The position numbers were made by a program, and so were the translations under genes. Below are positions 46,316 through 58,455 of a stretch of DNA of 64,000 nt, one piece after another (within the stretch, counting starts at the first letter, position 1; every line of letters starts with the position of its first letter). A model generated the notes under the pieces. The model saw only the letters and a program-made list of their open reading frames with translations. It searched no databases and was not told the DNA's origin. The stretch comes from Polytrichum commune (taxonomy: Eukaryota; Streptophyta; Polytrichopsida; Polytrichales; Polytrichaceae): the NCBI GenBank assembly GCA_950295325.1, contig OX485808.1, forward strand, positions 15,460,527 to 15,524,526, read 5' to 3'.

Positions 46316-47150
46316 TTGGGCACCTAAGTTATTTATTTGAGTGACATATGGCAAATTGAAGCCTTGCACCTAGTTAAGAATGGATACTATAAGGATGTCA
46401 CGTGTAACAATGAGACTCATGCAATGCATGCTAGGAAACATGGGCCTAGAACACACATTGTCATAGATTGGACTCGACACTTGTAATTGGGGTCATGTCT
46501 TAAGCCTTGCCCACACTTATTCACAAGCATAGCCAATTGCTGGCTCCCATCAATATGGGCCATTTGTTGAAGCTTTTAGCCAACAATTAGATGTACCTTA
46601 GTTTGCTTTTTTTTTAGCATTCCCTAGCTAGAAGCAAACCAAAAAAAATGCCCCATACTGATGGAAGCCACTCACTAGCTATGCCCCACCAATCAGTGTG
46701 AGCATGCATAAATGACTGCCCATGTCAAATGGGAAGTGTGTTCTAGGCCCCATGATCCTAGTAGTTTTGTATGTGTTCAAAATGTAAGTAAACACTATTC
46801 TAGATTCAAAGCAATGTTGGGTGGGCATTTGGATCAAAAGGGCAATGAAAAGGTTAATAAGGATAAAGGACACCCTTACTTGGAAATGTTCGCCGCATGC
46901 AATATCCACTAGAATTCCTTACCCATCAAGATTTGTTGCTTTACGCATCTCCATTATCTGACAGGCATGATGCAATATGACAATGTGCTCACAATACACT
47001 GACCATTATAAGTTCAAAAATCAACACAATTTAGAAGAATCTATGTGATTACTCAAAGATAATTCAAAATCTTCACTTTAACCTCTTATAAAACGTGCAT
47101 CTCAACATTGTTATGAAACTTGGAATGACAACCTTCATGAATCACAATTG
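46316..47150 (+). repeat. Dispersed repeat R1, degenerate and probably interrupted copy
   Basis: The left part has 'tttgagtgacatatggc', 'gttaagaatggatac' and 'cacgtgtaacaatgaga'. The right part (46980-47150) has 'cttcactttaacctcttata' and 'aacttggaatgacaacctt'. The middle is unlike other R1 copies and may be an insertion. Confidence 0.4.
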
Positions 47151-47214
47151 CTTTCCTACATGAGGTTGTCTCCATCATTTTGAAGGTAACTGCCCTCAAA
47201 GTTAATGGATATTT

Positions 47215-47545
47215 ACACTACACTAAATAGGATATTTAGTGTTTGATACACTAAATACGAATGTTTACACTAAATCTCAATAACCCTATGAAAATAAGTA
47301 ACATTAAATGTAAACTCAAGCACTAAATATCAACTATGCCAATATGTGGAAGCTACACGTTTGAATTTAGTGTCAGTAAAGATATGAAAAAAGAGAATAC
47401 AATAAGGGAGATGGCAATATGGAAGGTAGCACCACATTTATGTCTAACACTAACTATCAAGGAATTGAAAATTAGTGTTGAGCAGGGCAAGGTGGTAACA
47501 ACACTAAATATAATCAAACACTAAATATCCTTTTTAGTGTAGTGT
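47215..47545. mobile_element. MITE with ~30-bp ACACTACACTAAAT inverted ends
   Basis: The left end ACACTACACTAAATAGGATA continues TTTAGTGTTTGA. The right end is its inverse with few differences (TCAAACACTAAATATCCTTT then TTAGTGTAGTGT). The motif CACTAAAT or its inverse recurs about ten times through the 331 bp. There is no transposase. The left half matches 14340-14466 in inverted orientation. The target duplication is unclear. Confidence 0.8.
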
Positions 47546-47559
47546 TGGTAGCTAGGTGC

Positions 47560-48320
47560 CAAACCTAGTTGGCATGCGAGATGGCGGGGATAAGAACCCA
47601 TCCCCCGGCTAATATTCGTCAATGATATAGTTGCCTCCGCAACATACTCCCATTTTCACATAGTGTACTCCTTGCAAAACCGAGCCATTTCTATTGGATT
47701 AACATTTTGTTATTGAAAGGCCAAATTGCAAAGTCCGATGCATTAAGAAACACGATGGTTGCAAGATTGCCGGCATGATCCAAGACATCTCCGTGATCAC
47801 TCTCCCTCCACAAAGCACCTACCTTCTCAATCGGGGGATTGGAGTTGAAACTCAATACTATGAACATACACGATTCATCATCAAAGAGGAGATTCTCAAG
47901 CTCATATACATGTGATTAAGTATATAGCTTATACCTATAGGTCCCCCCCCAAATCATGTTGACTATTGAACCTAGATTGGTCAACCTATTTTGAGCATGT
48001 AATTCAATATCTTTCAACAAAATATCTTCTCGGCATCCGTACTTCAGACCGCACCAAACATGATGTTACTTAGCATTCAACTCTCGTTCCATAGCTTGCA
48101 AATATAGCAATGAGATGCTCAAAATCTTGCGCCGGGATACTCAGATTCATTCTGAACTCACAACATCTTATTGTTAAAATACGAGGACTCAGTCATTGAG
48201 TAATGTTACGAAACCATATACCACTCAATACACAAGTGTTCAATTAAGATACGTAACAAAATCATGCACATCTATCTTATGTTCACATGCCCAATGTTAT
48301 AATTTCCCGGAGACCAATGA
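47560..48320. other. Intergenic DNA with an inverted R1 fragment
   Basis: 'Gactattgaacctagattgg' to 'ctcggcatccgtacttcaga' at 47955-48050 is an inverted, degraded R1 fragment. A T-arm-like motif, GGGTTCTTATCCC on the minus strand near 47600, hints at another worn SINE head but lacks a convincing A box. Confidence 0.35.
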
Positions 48321-48327
48321 AGGTGAT

Positions 48328-48359
48328 CTATCTATCTATCTATCTATCTATCCATCTAT
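48328..48359. repeat. (TCTA)n microsatellite
   Basis: About seven TCTA units, then TCCATCTATT. Confidence 0.9.
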
Positions 48360-48760
48360 TTGCCATCAAACTTTTCATCCACAACGCCAACGTCCACGTA
48401 AAAAGTTGCTAAATATTTGAGCCTACCGTCAAATGCCAAATAGGTTATGTTGGAACCCTCATATACATCTTGTGAGGTTTACACCTACGCATTTGTTGAG
48501 AAGCATGTTTTGTTTCCATCTCAAATTACAAGTGACTAGCGTTTAATGTTGAAGTATTGTTGATACATATAGTTAGACAAGGTTTAACATCATTTAGTGT
48601 TCAGTCAACATTGATTCAACTTACAATTTTCCACTTTTTAGATCTTACAATTATAAAGTATAGGAACAATCTATTAAGATGCTATTGAATGTTTGGTAGA
48701 AATTGATTCAATACCACGGTTTGATGCGATTCACTCAAACGTGTGTCAACTGCAGTGTTA

Positions 48761-49146
48761 GGGCCGGTTCACACTATGGCCAAACTTTGAGAGGAGAATG
48801 GTTTGGACCAATGAAAATGCAGAAATGTCCAAAGTCTGTCCTCTCGACCTTCACACTAGAGGCCGAAGTCCAAAGGACATCGCCTTCAAAAGAGCCTAGG
48901 TGGCAGCACTTTTAGGAAGTTATGGCGCCAAGAGTTCGGCCTCTCTCGAGCAAAGTTTGGGTCGAGCAAAATGCTCGACCCAAACTTCCGTCGAGAGGCC
49001 GAACTTTTTTTCATTAAAATATTCAAAATCTAACATATGATTATTTTAATATATATTTTTTCAGCCCAACGGCTTCTCCTCTCGACATAGATTGGTCCAA
49101 AAAAGTGACGCTTCTCCTCTCGACTTGGGCATAGTGTGAACCGTCC
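48761..49146. mobile_element. GGGCC-terminus MITE with central hairpin, TTA target duplication
   Basis: TTA|GGGCCGGTTCACACTATGGCC at the left and ..GGGCATAGTGTGAACCGTCC|TTA at the right give clear inverted ends and a 3-bp duplication (48758-48760 and 49147-49149). The element is 386 bp. The motif CTCTCGAC or its inverse occurs near 48841, 48990, 49078 and 49117. 'Cttctcctctcgac' occurs twice near the right end. A hairpin lies at 48933-49005. It is non-coding, and its layout resembles the 13841-15230 element. Confidence 0.8.
48933..49005. other. Hairpin inside the 48761 MITE
   Basis: The left arm begins AGTTCGGCCTCTC and ends AAGTTTGGGTCGAGCA. After a 3-nt loop, the right arm is TGCTCGACCCAAACTT, a short mismatch region, then GAGAGGCCGAACT. 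The arms are about 35 bp. It is preceded by 'ggcgccaa', like the hairpin at 14012-14081. Confidence 0.8.
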
Positions 49147-49365
49147 TTAATATACTAGTTTAGAGGTTTGTAATGTTGCCAATTAGGACCTGATTTATTG
49201 CACACTTTGTCATCAATTCAATGCACAATTCTCAACAGAGATTCATATCACAATACTTGAATACACAGAAAGGTGTCTTAGTTTGTATTCGAAAAATGTA
49301 TTGTCATCCAAGTCTTGTTGGAGGTGGATTCAACCCAAAAGGCCCGGAGGCCCATCGAATATTTA

Positions 49366-49864
49366 GGGCCACTTCACACACGAGCCAAGAGCCGTGACCA
49401 TGAAATTGTGAGAGCCCAAAAGAAAGTATCCGAAGGCTGTCCCAAGACACCTTCAAAATCATGTAGTGTGGTCATGGACCCTCAAGTGTAGTATAAGGTC
49501 GTATGTGACCGGGCCCTCAACCAAATGCTATTTCAATGAATGTCTATTCATGTGGGTCCTCACACATGATAATAGAGAATAAATCAACGGTTGTGATCGT
49601 TTAGAGTGTCATGATCTCCCGGTTTTGTGTTAAGCCTACCTCCAAGAGGTCGTTTTTGACAATAGTCCAAGTGACCATGAAACATGATCCATTCGATGCC
49701 ATGTAGAAATCCACGTAGACTTTACATTCATCTTGCATTCACATACTCCGTTGGTCCCTCAAGCATAGTGTGAAGCAAACTTGGACCGGCTCCGCATCTT
49801 CCACCAATGAGAGTGCTTGAAGTGTAATGGTCACGGGCTCTCAGTCTCATGTGTGAAGTGGCCC
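49366..49864. mobile_element. GGGCC-terminus MITE, 499 bp, TTA target duplication
   Basis: TTA|GGGCCACTTCACACACGAG at the left and ..CATGTGTGAAGTGGCCC|TTA at the right (49363-49365, 49865-49867). This appears to be the most complete family member. Its left half matches each arm of the foldback at 15300-16298, and its right half matches parts of 24361-24701 and 58456-59806. It has no coding sequence, which suggests a PIF/Harbinger-type non-autonomous element. Confidence 0.85.
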
Positions 49865-49869
49865 TTAAT

Positions 49870-50760
49870 GGTCTCGTGGTTTTTTTCTTGCAATTGAAGG
49901 TATTCTTAATTTGATCTCAAATAAAGTCAAGAAAGTAAGATTCAAGTCAAATTGGATTTTTGTTAGAAAGATTGGACTACTATTCTCCATCTTTATTAAG
50001 ACATGTTTGGTTGGGCAAGAGAGTGTCGTGATACCCGAATGTCATATTTTCGGTAATATGACATTTTGGTCTCAAATGACATACTATTGAGGTTTTTCTA
50101 AGAAAATGGCTTATTTCAATTTCAAAATGTCAGTTTGTGTACATAATGAAGATACTCTAGTATAAAAGAACATTTGCATTGAGAAAATATTGTCATACCA
50201 ATCCCCAAGGTTTTGTAATGCTCACAATGTCCCCTCCAATGTTCCCCGATGTTCCCATGCATGTTCCAAAGTACTAATCCCATACGGACCTTGAAATATG
50301 AGTCCCACCAGTTATGCACATAAATTACCTCTATTGTATATCAAATTGGGCCTAAAGATATCGTATTTCAAACATCATAGTTGTAGTATTGAGGGAATCT
50401 AACACTAGAAAGTTTCTTCGATGAGAAATGCATCATATATTCGAGGTGTCATATAATTAAATGTCATAATGTGAAGGGTAGACTCTAAATGGCATTGAGA
50501 TTTTTTTAGTACAAACCATTGTTTCCTTTTCAGTGTTATTAATAAGGTATAAAAACTCATTATGTATGGTTGGTTGGGCTACTGACACTATCAAAGGAAT
50601 CAATAGCTCAATGATTGAGTTGATAAACAATAATAAAAATTGTGTAAAATCTAGTTGTATGCCTATGGACACATCTCTCATCCACAAGAAGGATCAAGGT
50701 AGGTCAACCCTGCACCAACTCCAAACCTATGACCACCCAAATGAATGGGAGCCCAGTGTG
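49870..50760. other. AT-rich intergenic DNA, no gene recognised
   Basis: Short frames only. The phrase 'tgaccacccaaatgaatggg' at 50730 recurs at 51170 and, inverted, near 51300, marking small local duplications. Confidence 0.3.
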
Positions 50761-50761
50761 T

Positions 50762-50970
50762 ACTTTTGACAAAGTTTTTACAAGTTTTTTGACATTTGAC
50801 ATGCAAAAAACTTGAACAAAAACAAAGTGCACTTCAATTGACATGCACAATTTAAATTTTGACATGTAGTGTGATTTGTGACGACAAAAACCACGCGTCA
50901 ATTGACATTTTAGAGATTGAAATGACACGTACTATTAGGCATGTGACATTGAGGTGACATTTTAGAAGAA
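50762..50970 (-). repeat. Dispersed repeat 'R6', inverted relative to 63310-63515
   Basis: 'Gacaaagtttttacaagttt', 'gcaaaaaacttgaac', 'cgtcaattgacattt' and 'catgtgacattgaggtgaca' are matched in reverse complement and reverse order near the right end of the window. The copy is rich in 'ttgacat' motifs and non-coding. Confidence 0.65.
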
Positions 50971-51792
50971 AATGTAGATGTCAATTGACATTCATTTTTG
51001 TTTTTGAAAATGTCACGTGACACTTTGGAGCTGAAATTGAACGTCAAATGAAATTTGTCAAACATACACACTGATGGGAGAGCTTCATTTTAAAATGCAA
51101 AGCTAGGACGTCCCAGTATCTCTCATTCGCCGACATGTAGCTCGTCCTAACACCAACACTGAACCTATGACCACCCAAATGAATGGGAGGGCTTCATCTT
51201 AGAATGAAAATTCTAAGAATTCCAAATGATTGTTCATACACGAGAGTGTCAATGATCGAGAGTTCTTGCATGTCCTAGATTTGTTGTCTAATATAAAACC
51301 CTCCCATTCATGTGGGCAGTCATAGATCCAATGTTAGTGAAGGGGTTGAACTACTTATGCACACATGCTTTTGATAGAAGTGAAACATCGAAATGAACAA
51401 TTCGTGAACGCATAACAAATCATGAACATCATAACATGGTCAGCCGAGTGACTATGTTGGACAGGGCCAATAATATGTCACGTAAGGTGCTAGACACATA
51501 CCTTATGGATGCTTGCCTAAGCATATTTAGCACGATAAACTTGGGTGAAGCATTGCCACTGAATATTATTAGAATGAATTGGTTGATAGCTATTGAATAT
51601 TGTGTTGAAGTGTATTTTCACTTACACTTTGATAATATATCTAAAGAAGGTGCAATAGCTCGATGATTGGAGTGCACGCCACGATGAGTCGAGTCAGCTC
51701 TTTTCGCTTGGAACAATGGACCATCATTAAAGACATGTGAAGGCGGCCTACAAGTGCACACCCCTATAATGCATGACCCTTATGCCCCCTTC

Positions 51793-52300
51793 CCACCCAA
51801 CTTTACCAAATAACCAAAGTCTTTCCTAAAAACCGGGTAAAGCTCTCTCGGTCATAGTGGAGGCATCCAACTATCCCAATGCACCTACAAGAACTTGCTT
51901 TGGGGATTATCGAGTAGGTTTTAGTTAAGTAGCTTTCACACATGCTCATTGTTTTCTTTACCAAGTAATGAATGCTGGATAGTTTTTGTCCCATCCTCAA
52001 ATGCCTTATTGCTCATCTATCTTACCATCGGTTTTTGTCAATGGAGCTTCTCGTGCCCTCATAGCTAAGACTAAAAACAACTAATCACAAGGGCAGGAGG
52101 CGACACTTTTAAAGGTCCTACATTCTTGCCTCATGTCTAGGTACTGATGGGAGGGTCGGTGCTCGAGGCTTAAAACCTCCACTTTTAAACCATGCCACAT
52201 CATTTGCCAACTAGGCTCGGATTTAGATTTTGTCGATGGTGTGAAGGCATGTTTTTATAACCAACTTTTAGGCTTAGCTAAAGTCAAGTGGGAAGGGGGC
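51793..52300 (+). repeat. Dispersed ~510-bp repeat R5, copy 2
   Basis: Second copy of 45790-46300. It carries a small extra segment near 52180 ('cctccacttttaaa') and several substitutions. Confidence 0.75.
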
Positions 52301-52390
52301 ATTATTGTTTGTAGCCACTACACAGTGAAAAAATATATTGGGTTCTTAAGCAAGACCACCCCGCCTTAAACCCCGACCTAAATGCTTGAA

Positions 52391-52440
52391 TATATATATA
52401 TATATATATTGGATACATGGCCCAACCACAATAGGGTGTA
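52391..52440. repeat. (AT)n tract next to a SINE-body-like motif
   Basis: About ten AT units are followed by 'ggatacatggcccaaccaca' and 'atagggtgtaccac'. The latter resembles the body domain of the SINE-like elements at 33770 and 38670. No head was recognised, so this may be a SINE fragment. Confidence 0.3.
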
Positions 52441-52499
52441 CCACTAAGGACTAAATAGAAAGGAGGCCTCACATTTCATAAGTACCCATGATTGAGGCA

Positions 52500-53200
52500 A
52501 TGTACATGAAATGTGATGACAATACTTGCAATTGTGCTAAGTCTTGACTATGAACCTTAGTAAGGTTCAAAATAGAAGCTTGATTGATAATTACTCAAAG
52601 GAGTGTCAAGGACTTATGAGAAAAGAGTGACGCGTGACACATTTTTGGTACACCTTGTCATGGTTGGACCCAACAATCTACATACAAAGGACAACGTGGT
52701 GGTGGTGAGGCCGTCACCCCACTATTCCCCACGCTTTTGAGAAGGCAGGGGGGACCACAATAAAGTTCTATGTTGTCATGCATGGGTGTGAAGGGTTGGG
52801 ACAACATGGGTCTCATACTAGACTAAATATTGTATGTAGTGTCATACGATAGTTTATGTCACAATGGTGACGTTTCTAATGACGCTTCTTAGAAAAACGT
52901 TTACAAGTACTCTCACGATCGATTGAAGTTTGGATGAACTCCTTACCAATTATTGAAACAAAGTTTGGTATTTTTTGCATACTAACACCTATGTCATAAA
53001 AGATTGTCAAGGATGATTGCAATTTGGATGGAAAAACCACCTAGGAAATGAAGTGCCTGACATTCTTTTTTATGAAGAATGACACATAATACTAGGTTTA
53101 CATTTAGCGTCGATGACACTACATGGGTGGTTTACATATAGTATTGAGAAACATCAATAGAATTGGTGAGAGTACAAGCCACTAATCTATTCCCACTCTA
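52500..53200. other. Intergenic DNA, nothing recognised
   Basis: No gene, RNA gene or clear repeat was seen. Confidence 0.3.
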
Positions 53201-53204
53201 ACCA

Positions 53205-53700
53205 CAAAAACCCAAATAATATTTAGATTTAGACTTGAATACATTGCATGCCCTGGCTTGAACCCAAGGACCTCTCTCCAGTGTTCAAGATCAAAGGCTT
53301 CAATGCCCCTCAAATGTGATTTGGCCCTTCAAAATATACCTCTCTCAAAACAACCTTTCAAAATGCAACCCCAAATTGAAAATGAAGACGTTACTTGAAG
53401 TCCTCAATATAATTTGCCCACCACAAGAACCAACAATCGTAGGGCATTGTCACTACAAAAAGTGGAATTAGATGGTTCATTCTTAATTCTTCACGTTGTA
53501 CTGGAAATATGTATCATATAATTCATACACAATTTTAACATGAGTTTTGCATTTCATTTCTATATTCTTAGGTTGACGTCTTGGATTTGAACCAGCTCTT
53601 CCACTAAGTTAAATGGCTGAAATTTGAGAGCCCTTCAAAATGAAACTCATATGAGGGCTTCAATCTTGAACACTGCCTCCCCCTCTTCAGATTTCCGAAC
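53205..53700 (-). other. Two tRNA-like heads, possible worn SINEs
   Basis: On the minus strand, TAACTTAGTGG and GGTTCAAATCC (about 53590-53620) look like an A and a B box. A second B-box-like GGTTCAAGCC lies near 53255. The phrase 'cttgaacact' occurs in both regions. The body domain seen in the other SINEs is not evident. The call is weak. Confidence 0.25.
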
Positions 53701-55490
53701 CTTCACTATACACCATAATGGCTCCGTTCCCACTTGGTCAAACTCTCTGCCTTTAAGGAGTCGATTCGACCTTGTTTACACAGAAACTCATGAAACTTAT
53801 TAAGTCCAACTGTATTTACAAAGAAACGTGTGTACGGTAACTTAAGTCGGTCGTTGCCTCGGTATTTATAAAGCCGGCTTTGGTTTCCGGCTCTAGCATA
53901 TGAATTATTTTCTAACTTAGGGCACGTGTATTGATGGGTAGGCAGTTAATTAAGGACATTGAGAAAGTGATTATCTTGGGCAATCAAGTCATTAGGGAGC
54001 TAATCGATAGCTTGGCAATCAATCGGCACCTAGCTTGATCTCAATCTTACCATATCAAGTTTCCTATTGTAAATTCTTCTATGTTCTTTCAACACCAGAA
54101 CTTTGAAATGTTCATTTGTCTCAAAAATCCCAGAGTCTAAATAACTTACTTATATAAATTATGTAGGTAGTTTGAATAATCGGAAATACATCTCTCTCTA
54201 TATACTTTGTTCTTATTGTGCCATAGATGAACATATTTGGTAAAAAAGCATAACCCTAATAAACTTAATGTTCTAGGGCTAAGTAAGGTTTACCTAACTG
54301 TTTTCAACCATAGATCTCACACTAAGGATCTACGGATGAGAGCATTTACCTAATCATATATGAAGGGTGAGGAAAGCATTGAGACCTCCTTTCAAAGGTT
54401 AAAACCGCTTATGCAGTTTTACCCTAAGTAACTTCTCGGATTAGTGTGAGTTAGTGTATACTTGTGGAAGGTGTACACTAACGGCCTCAATATTGTTAAA
54501 CAATAAGCTCAAATGGCCAAAGAACAAGTAGAGTACTTAATATTGTTAATGTAGTATTCTTAGATACAAACCACATGATTTTACCGTATTCATTTGTGTG
54601 ACATAGGTAACAATTGGGTTTTGTTGTTATTCACCTCGTGTACGTTATTGACCCTCTCTTTGAGTTTGGTTGGTGGCATGGGCACAGGTGAGGCAGACCC
54701 TTCACATTTTGGACGGCCATCTTAGGTTTTGTATTTCATCTTCATGCAAAAATATTGTGTGTACAAGGCTTATTACAAAGCCTTGTTTACTTGTGAATGA
54801 TACATGAAGTATTTTTTTGAATAAGAGGCACCTACTCTTTTGATAGTGACTTGTTATGTATCGGATATGTTATATTTTATTTCACTTAAGGTTTGAAAAG
54901 CTTACAACCTTAGAGGTGTGAATACTCAAAGGTTTTAGTAATGCTTTGAACACATACCAAGTGGAAGCATTTTGTAAATACTTAGAAGTAATCTTGCAAT
55001 GATGTGAACAAGAGGGATGGTCCCACCCACCCTCCCGGGTTTTGGAAGGTTTATAGATATGTTATAGAATGATATGGCCTCTAAACAAGAGGATGTACTA
55101 AGAAGGAGCTATGCTGGAAAGTAAGCATAGAATATGTTCAAGCAATGCCCAACTCTCTCTCTATATATATATCCTTTTAACTAAACCGAAGGACAATTGT
55201 GCATGCAAATCATCAACTCCCGACCAACGCTCCATTTGAGTTAAAGCGCAACTCTATTAGATCAATCATTTATATTTATGATATCATATTTCTTGCCATG
55301 TGCAATATGTAATTTCTCATGACAAACATCGAATATAGAGGGATGGCGGCCTCATAGATTTGAGTCTTGGCACCAAATTATTGAAGGCACTATCATCCTA
55401 CCTGAGCGGGTTTGAGTCTATAGATTGGATTAAAATAGATGCCAACAAAGTAAAATCGGACATTTTCCATATTTCACTTCTCTAAAACTA
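53700..55490. other. AT-rich intergenic DNA, nothing recognised
   Basis: No gene, structured repeat or RNA gene was seen apart from short AT runs near 55155-55170. Confidence 0.35.
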
Positions 55491-55499
55491 GGAACTTTG

Positions 55500-55745
55500 C
55501 ACATTTTAGTAATTTAAGAAACAACATAATTCCATTGAAGCTACCCATGTAGGATGGTATATTCTCAAAGTATATATCATAACTTCATACATGCTAACAA
55601 ACTAAACTTGGATGTGTCAGAATTTTCAATCATCTAAAAAAAGAAGGTGTGCATGTTTGAGTAGTTTATGAAATAATATAATTTCCATTGAAATTGCCCA
55701 TGTAGGATGGTATATTCCCAAAGCATATATTATAACTTCATACAA
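55500..55745. repeat. Two tandem copies of a ~95-bp unit
   Basis: 'Cccatgtaggatggtatatt' plus 'cccaaagcatatattataac' and 'ttcatac' occur at about 55546-55600 and again at 55688-55745, roughly 142 bp apart. Upstream similarity extends to 'tagt..tt..gaaa.aa.ataat'. It is non-coding. Confidence 0.7.
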
Positions 55746-55749
55746 ATTT

Positions 55750-58430
55750 ATAACATAGTTATGGTACATTAAGAATGTCAAATTATATATATGAATATTG
55801 TAGTTTACAATATCATATAAGCATGTCATCATTCTTTAAAACAAAAAATCAAAACAAAAAACAAAAACAATTATGCACCAAGTTTAATGTATGGTATTAA
55901 ACTTATAATAGCTCTATAAACTCATCATTTTGTTACATGTTGGATTAGGTGAATTTCATACGTTCCCCACTTCACAATTAGGACCCACCTAGGAGGTTCG
56001 GATTGAGGCCATGATGGGGTGTGAATGTTAAGCCCAAAATGGCTCCTAACCTCAAACCCCCCCCCCCCCCCACCATCATCACCAACTTCCTTGTCCACTA
56101 TGAAGGTTGGGGTTCAAGGTGGCTTGGATTCATGGCGTCTAAGCAAACTCATCCGTTGTGGATGCAAGGGCTCCAATAAAAAAAACCAACTAGTTTCCTA
56201 CAAGAGTGAGGGCAGATTCATTTCAATTTGACTCCATTAAATTTTGTTTGGGGTTTCTGACTTTATTTTCATAGTCAAACTGTATTCAAATAACAGTTCA
56301 TTTGCTGGAATATAAATCATTGCGTTTTCACCTTCGCAATGAATGAGTTTACGTAGACACCAATAATCCCTAGCCATTTGTTCAAGGTGGGGTGACCTTG
56401 CTCTTAGGTCATGTATGGAGTGTGTGTTCTTTGGTGTGGATGAAATTATATGGCAAGGCCTTAGCAACATCCGTGTAGGTCAATCACCTTGTAGTGAAAA
56501 GGGAGGATTACATATCATTGACCCTTCGAGGTCCAAGGGGCTCAATGTACGGCTTACGGTACTCAACTTTGACAAGTTCTCACAAAGTCTCAAATATCAT
56601 AGGTTTCATAGTAATGGCTTTGCATTTTTATTTAGCACATAACCATGTTTCAAAGAAAGACAAAAGGAAGAAAAGAAGGATCATGCGTGACATTCATGAT
56701 TGATACCATAGTACCTTTATGCCTTCGGCACTAATTAAACTTTTTTGAGAAAAATGAAATATTGGAAATTGTAGTTTAAAATCTCAAAAATTAATATGGG
56801 AAATTGAATTGGCATATAACTACACAAATAGTTGCCTTTGAATAGCTAAAGTGTTAATGGTAGTACAACATAGATCAAGTATGTGTTTGCATCCAAGGTA
56901 ACCTATGTTGTGTATTTGAGTCTAAAGTTCCATTTACACTCAAATATCCAATCAAAATGTTAAAAGTGTAGTTGATAAAGTAAGAAATTTTCAAAAAGGA
57001 GTTGAATTTTATAATATTAACTAAAATTAGAAGCATGTAGTTCAAATGCAAGTAAGTTTCTAATGTTCTATAACGTCCAAACAACCAATTTGAATCTTTT
57101 TTCGTAAAATACGAAAAAAAACATCCAAGTTTTTCAAATAAAATCAAACGTGGTTGTCTATTGTATCGTAGCGTTGTCTTTGTTGGCATCCAAACCAATC
57201 AAAGTCAGTTACAATAGAGTTAACCACAATGTCATCATCAAAAGTAGGGACTAACTCAAGGTTTTTGATGGAATCTCCCATGTTTATCACTTCCAACACT
57301 CGTGTCAGTTACCTTAAAATGAAGCTAGGTTTCTTAAGTTCGACTCTACTAGAGGAGCACACAACTAGTGAGAGGAGCAAGCATATGCACGTGCACATAG
57401 ATGGCAAAGACAACGAGAAGATTCCAGTCACATAAAGATAAAACATTCTGACGTTCGAAACTCAAAGAAGCCCTCCAAGACTTTCCAATTCCACCGAAAC
57501 AAACACTAATAGAAACGTGATGGTTCCATGACACGGAAAATCTGACACAAAGTGTTCAAAATGACACCAACCCGTGTCATCACAATCACCTGAAGATAGA
57601 TCGTCGTGTCATGATACTACCACATTTTGACCACTAAGACGATTCAACCCAATTGATCCCTATACTCTACGATGAACTCTAATATGCATTACATTGTGGC
57701 GGTGAAAACGGAGTGTCGGCCACTCACACCATGACTAACTTAACAAGTTATTTAGTGGAATGTGAAGGTTATAGTCGAGTGCCTTCACCGAACTTTCTAG
57801 AGAACGAGCCCGCAAGTTCCACAACAAGGTAGAAGCTTCCGGAAGGCTTCTCATCGAGTTCGTGGTAACATCATGATCATCCGCTCCAAGTGGTTTTTTC
57901 CTCGCCCTTTTCGGGTCCTTTCCTTTCCGTCCTTCCTTGCACTTGCGTAACCTTCAACTCCCAAGTACTTGGAACGTAAGCTTCAATAGGCAAGTCAACT
58001 CCGGCGTTGATACCATAGAGATATATATGTATATATATATATGAAGATTATGACACATGGGAGTGCCACATTTGTTCATTAACCAGTCACCGCTTCAACC
58101 TACCCCGGATACTACTTAAGCTTGTTTAATCTTATCATACCTCCAAGAACATAATATCACGCGAGCTCGTGCCCCAATCACACCAAAACAACTGTCCGGT
58201 TCCAACCATGAAATTGCTGGGGATTGTGGGTTGAGAAGTAGATGTCGGTCCACCACTTTTCACACTATTACAACCGAAGTTGCCGACGGATGGTGCCAGT
58301 TGTGGCCGGTGTGATCAGCTCCTCAGTGCAATGTGACTCCTGGTTATGCGGGTTTTAGTTTTTTAGTTATTTTTATTTTATTTTTGATGATTATGAGAGC
58401 ATTTGCATAATTTTTGAAGGGTACACCACA
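55750..58430. other. Intergenic DNA, no gene recognised
   Basis: A poly-C run lies at about 56057-56072 and AT runs near 58019-58042. The 57200-58430 stretch is somewhat richer in G+C and has a 68-codon plus-strand frame (57229-57435) with no recognisable motif. I cannot assign it. Confidence 0.3.
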
Positions 58431-58455
58431 TTCACGTTGAGTGTTGTACACATAA

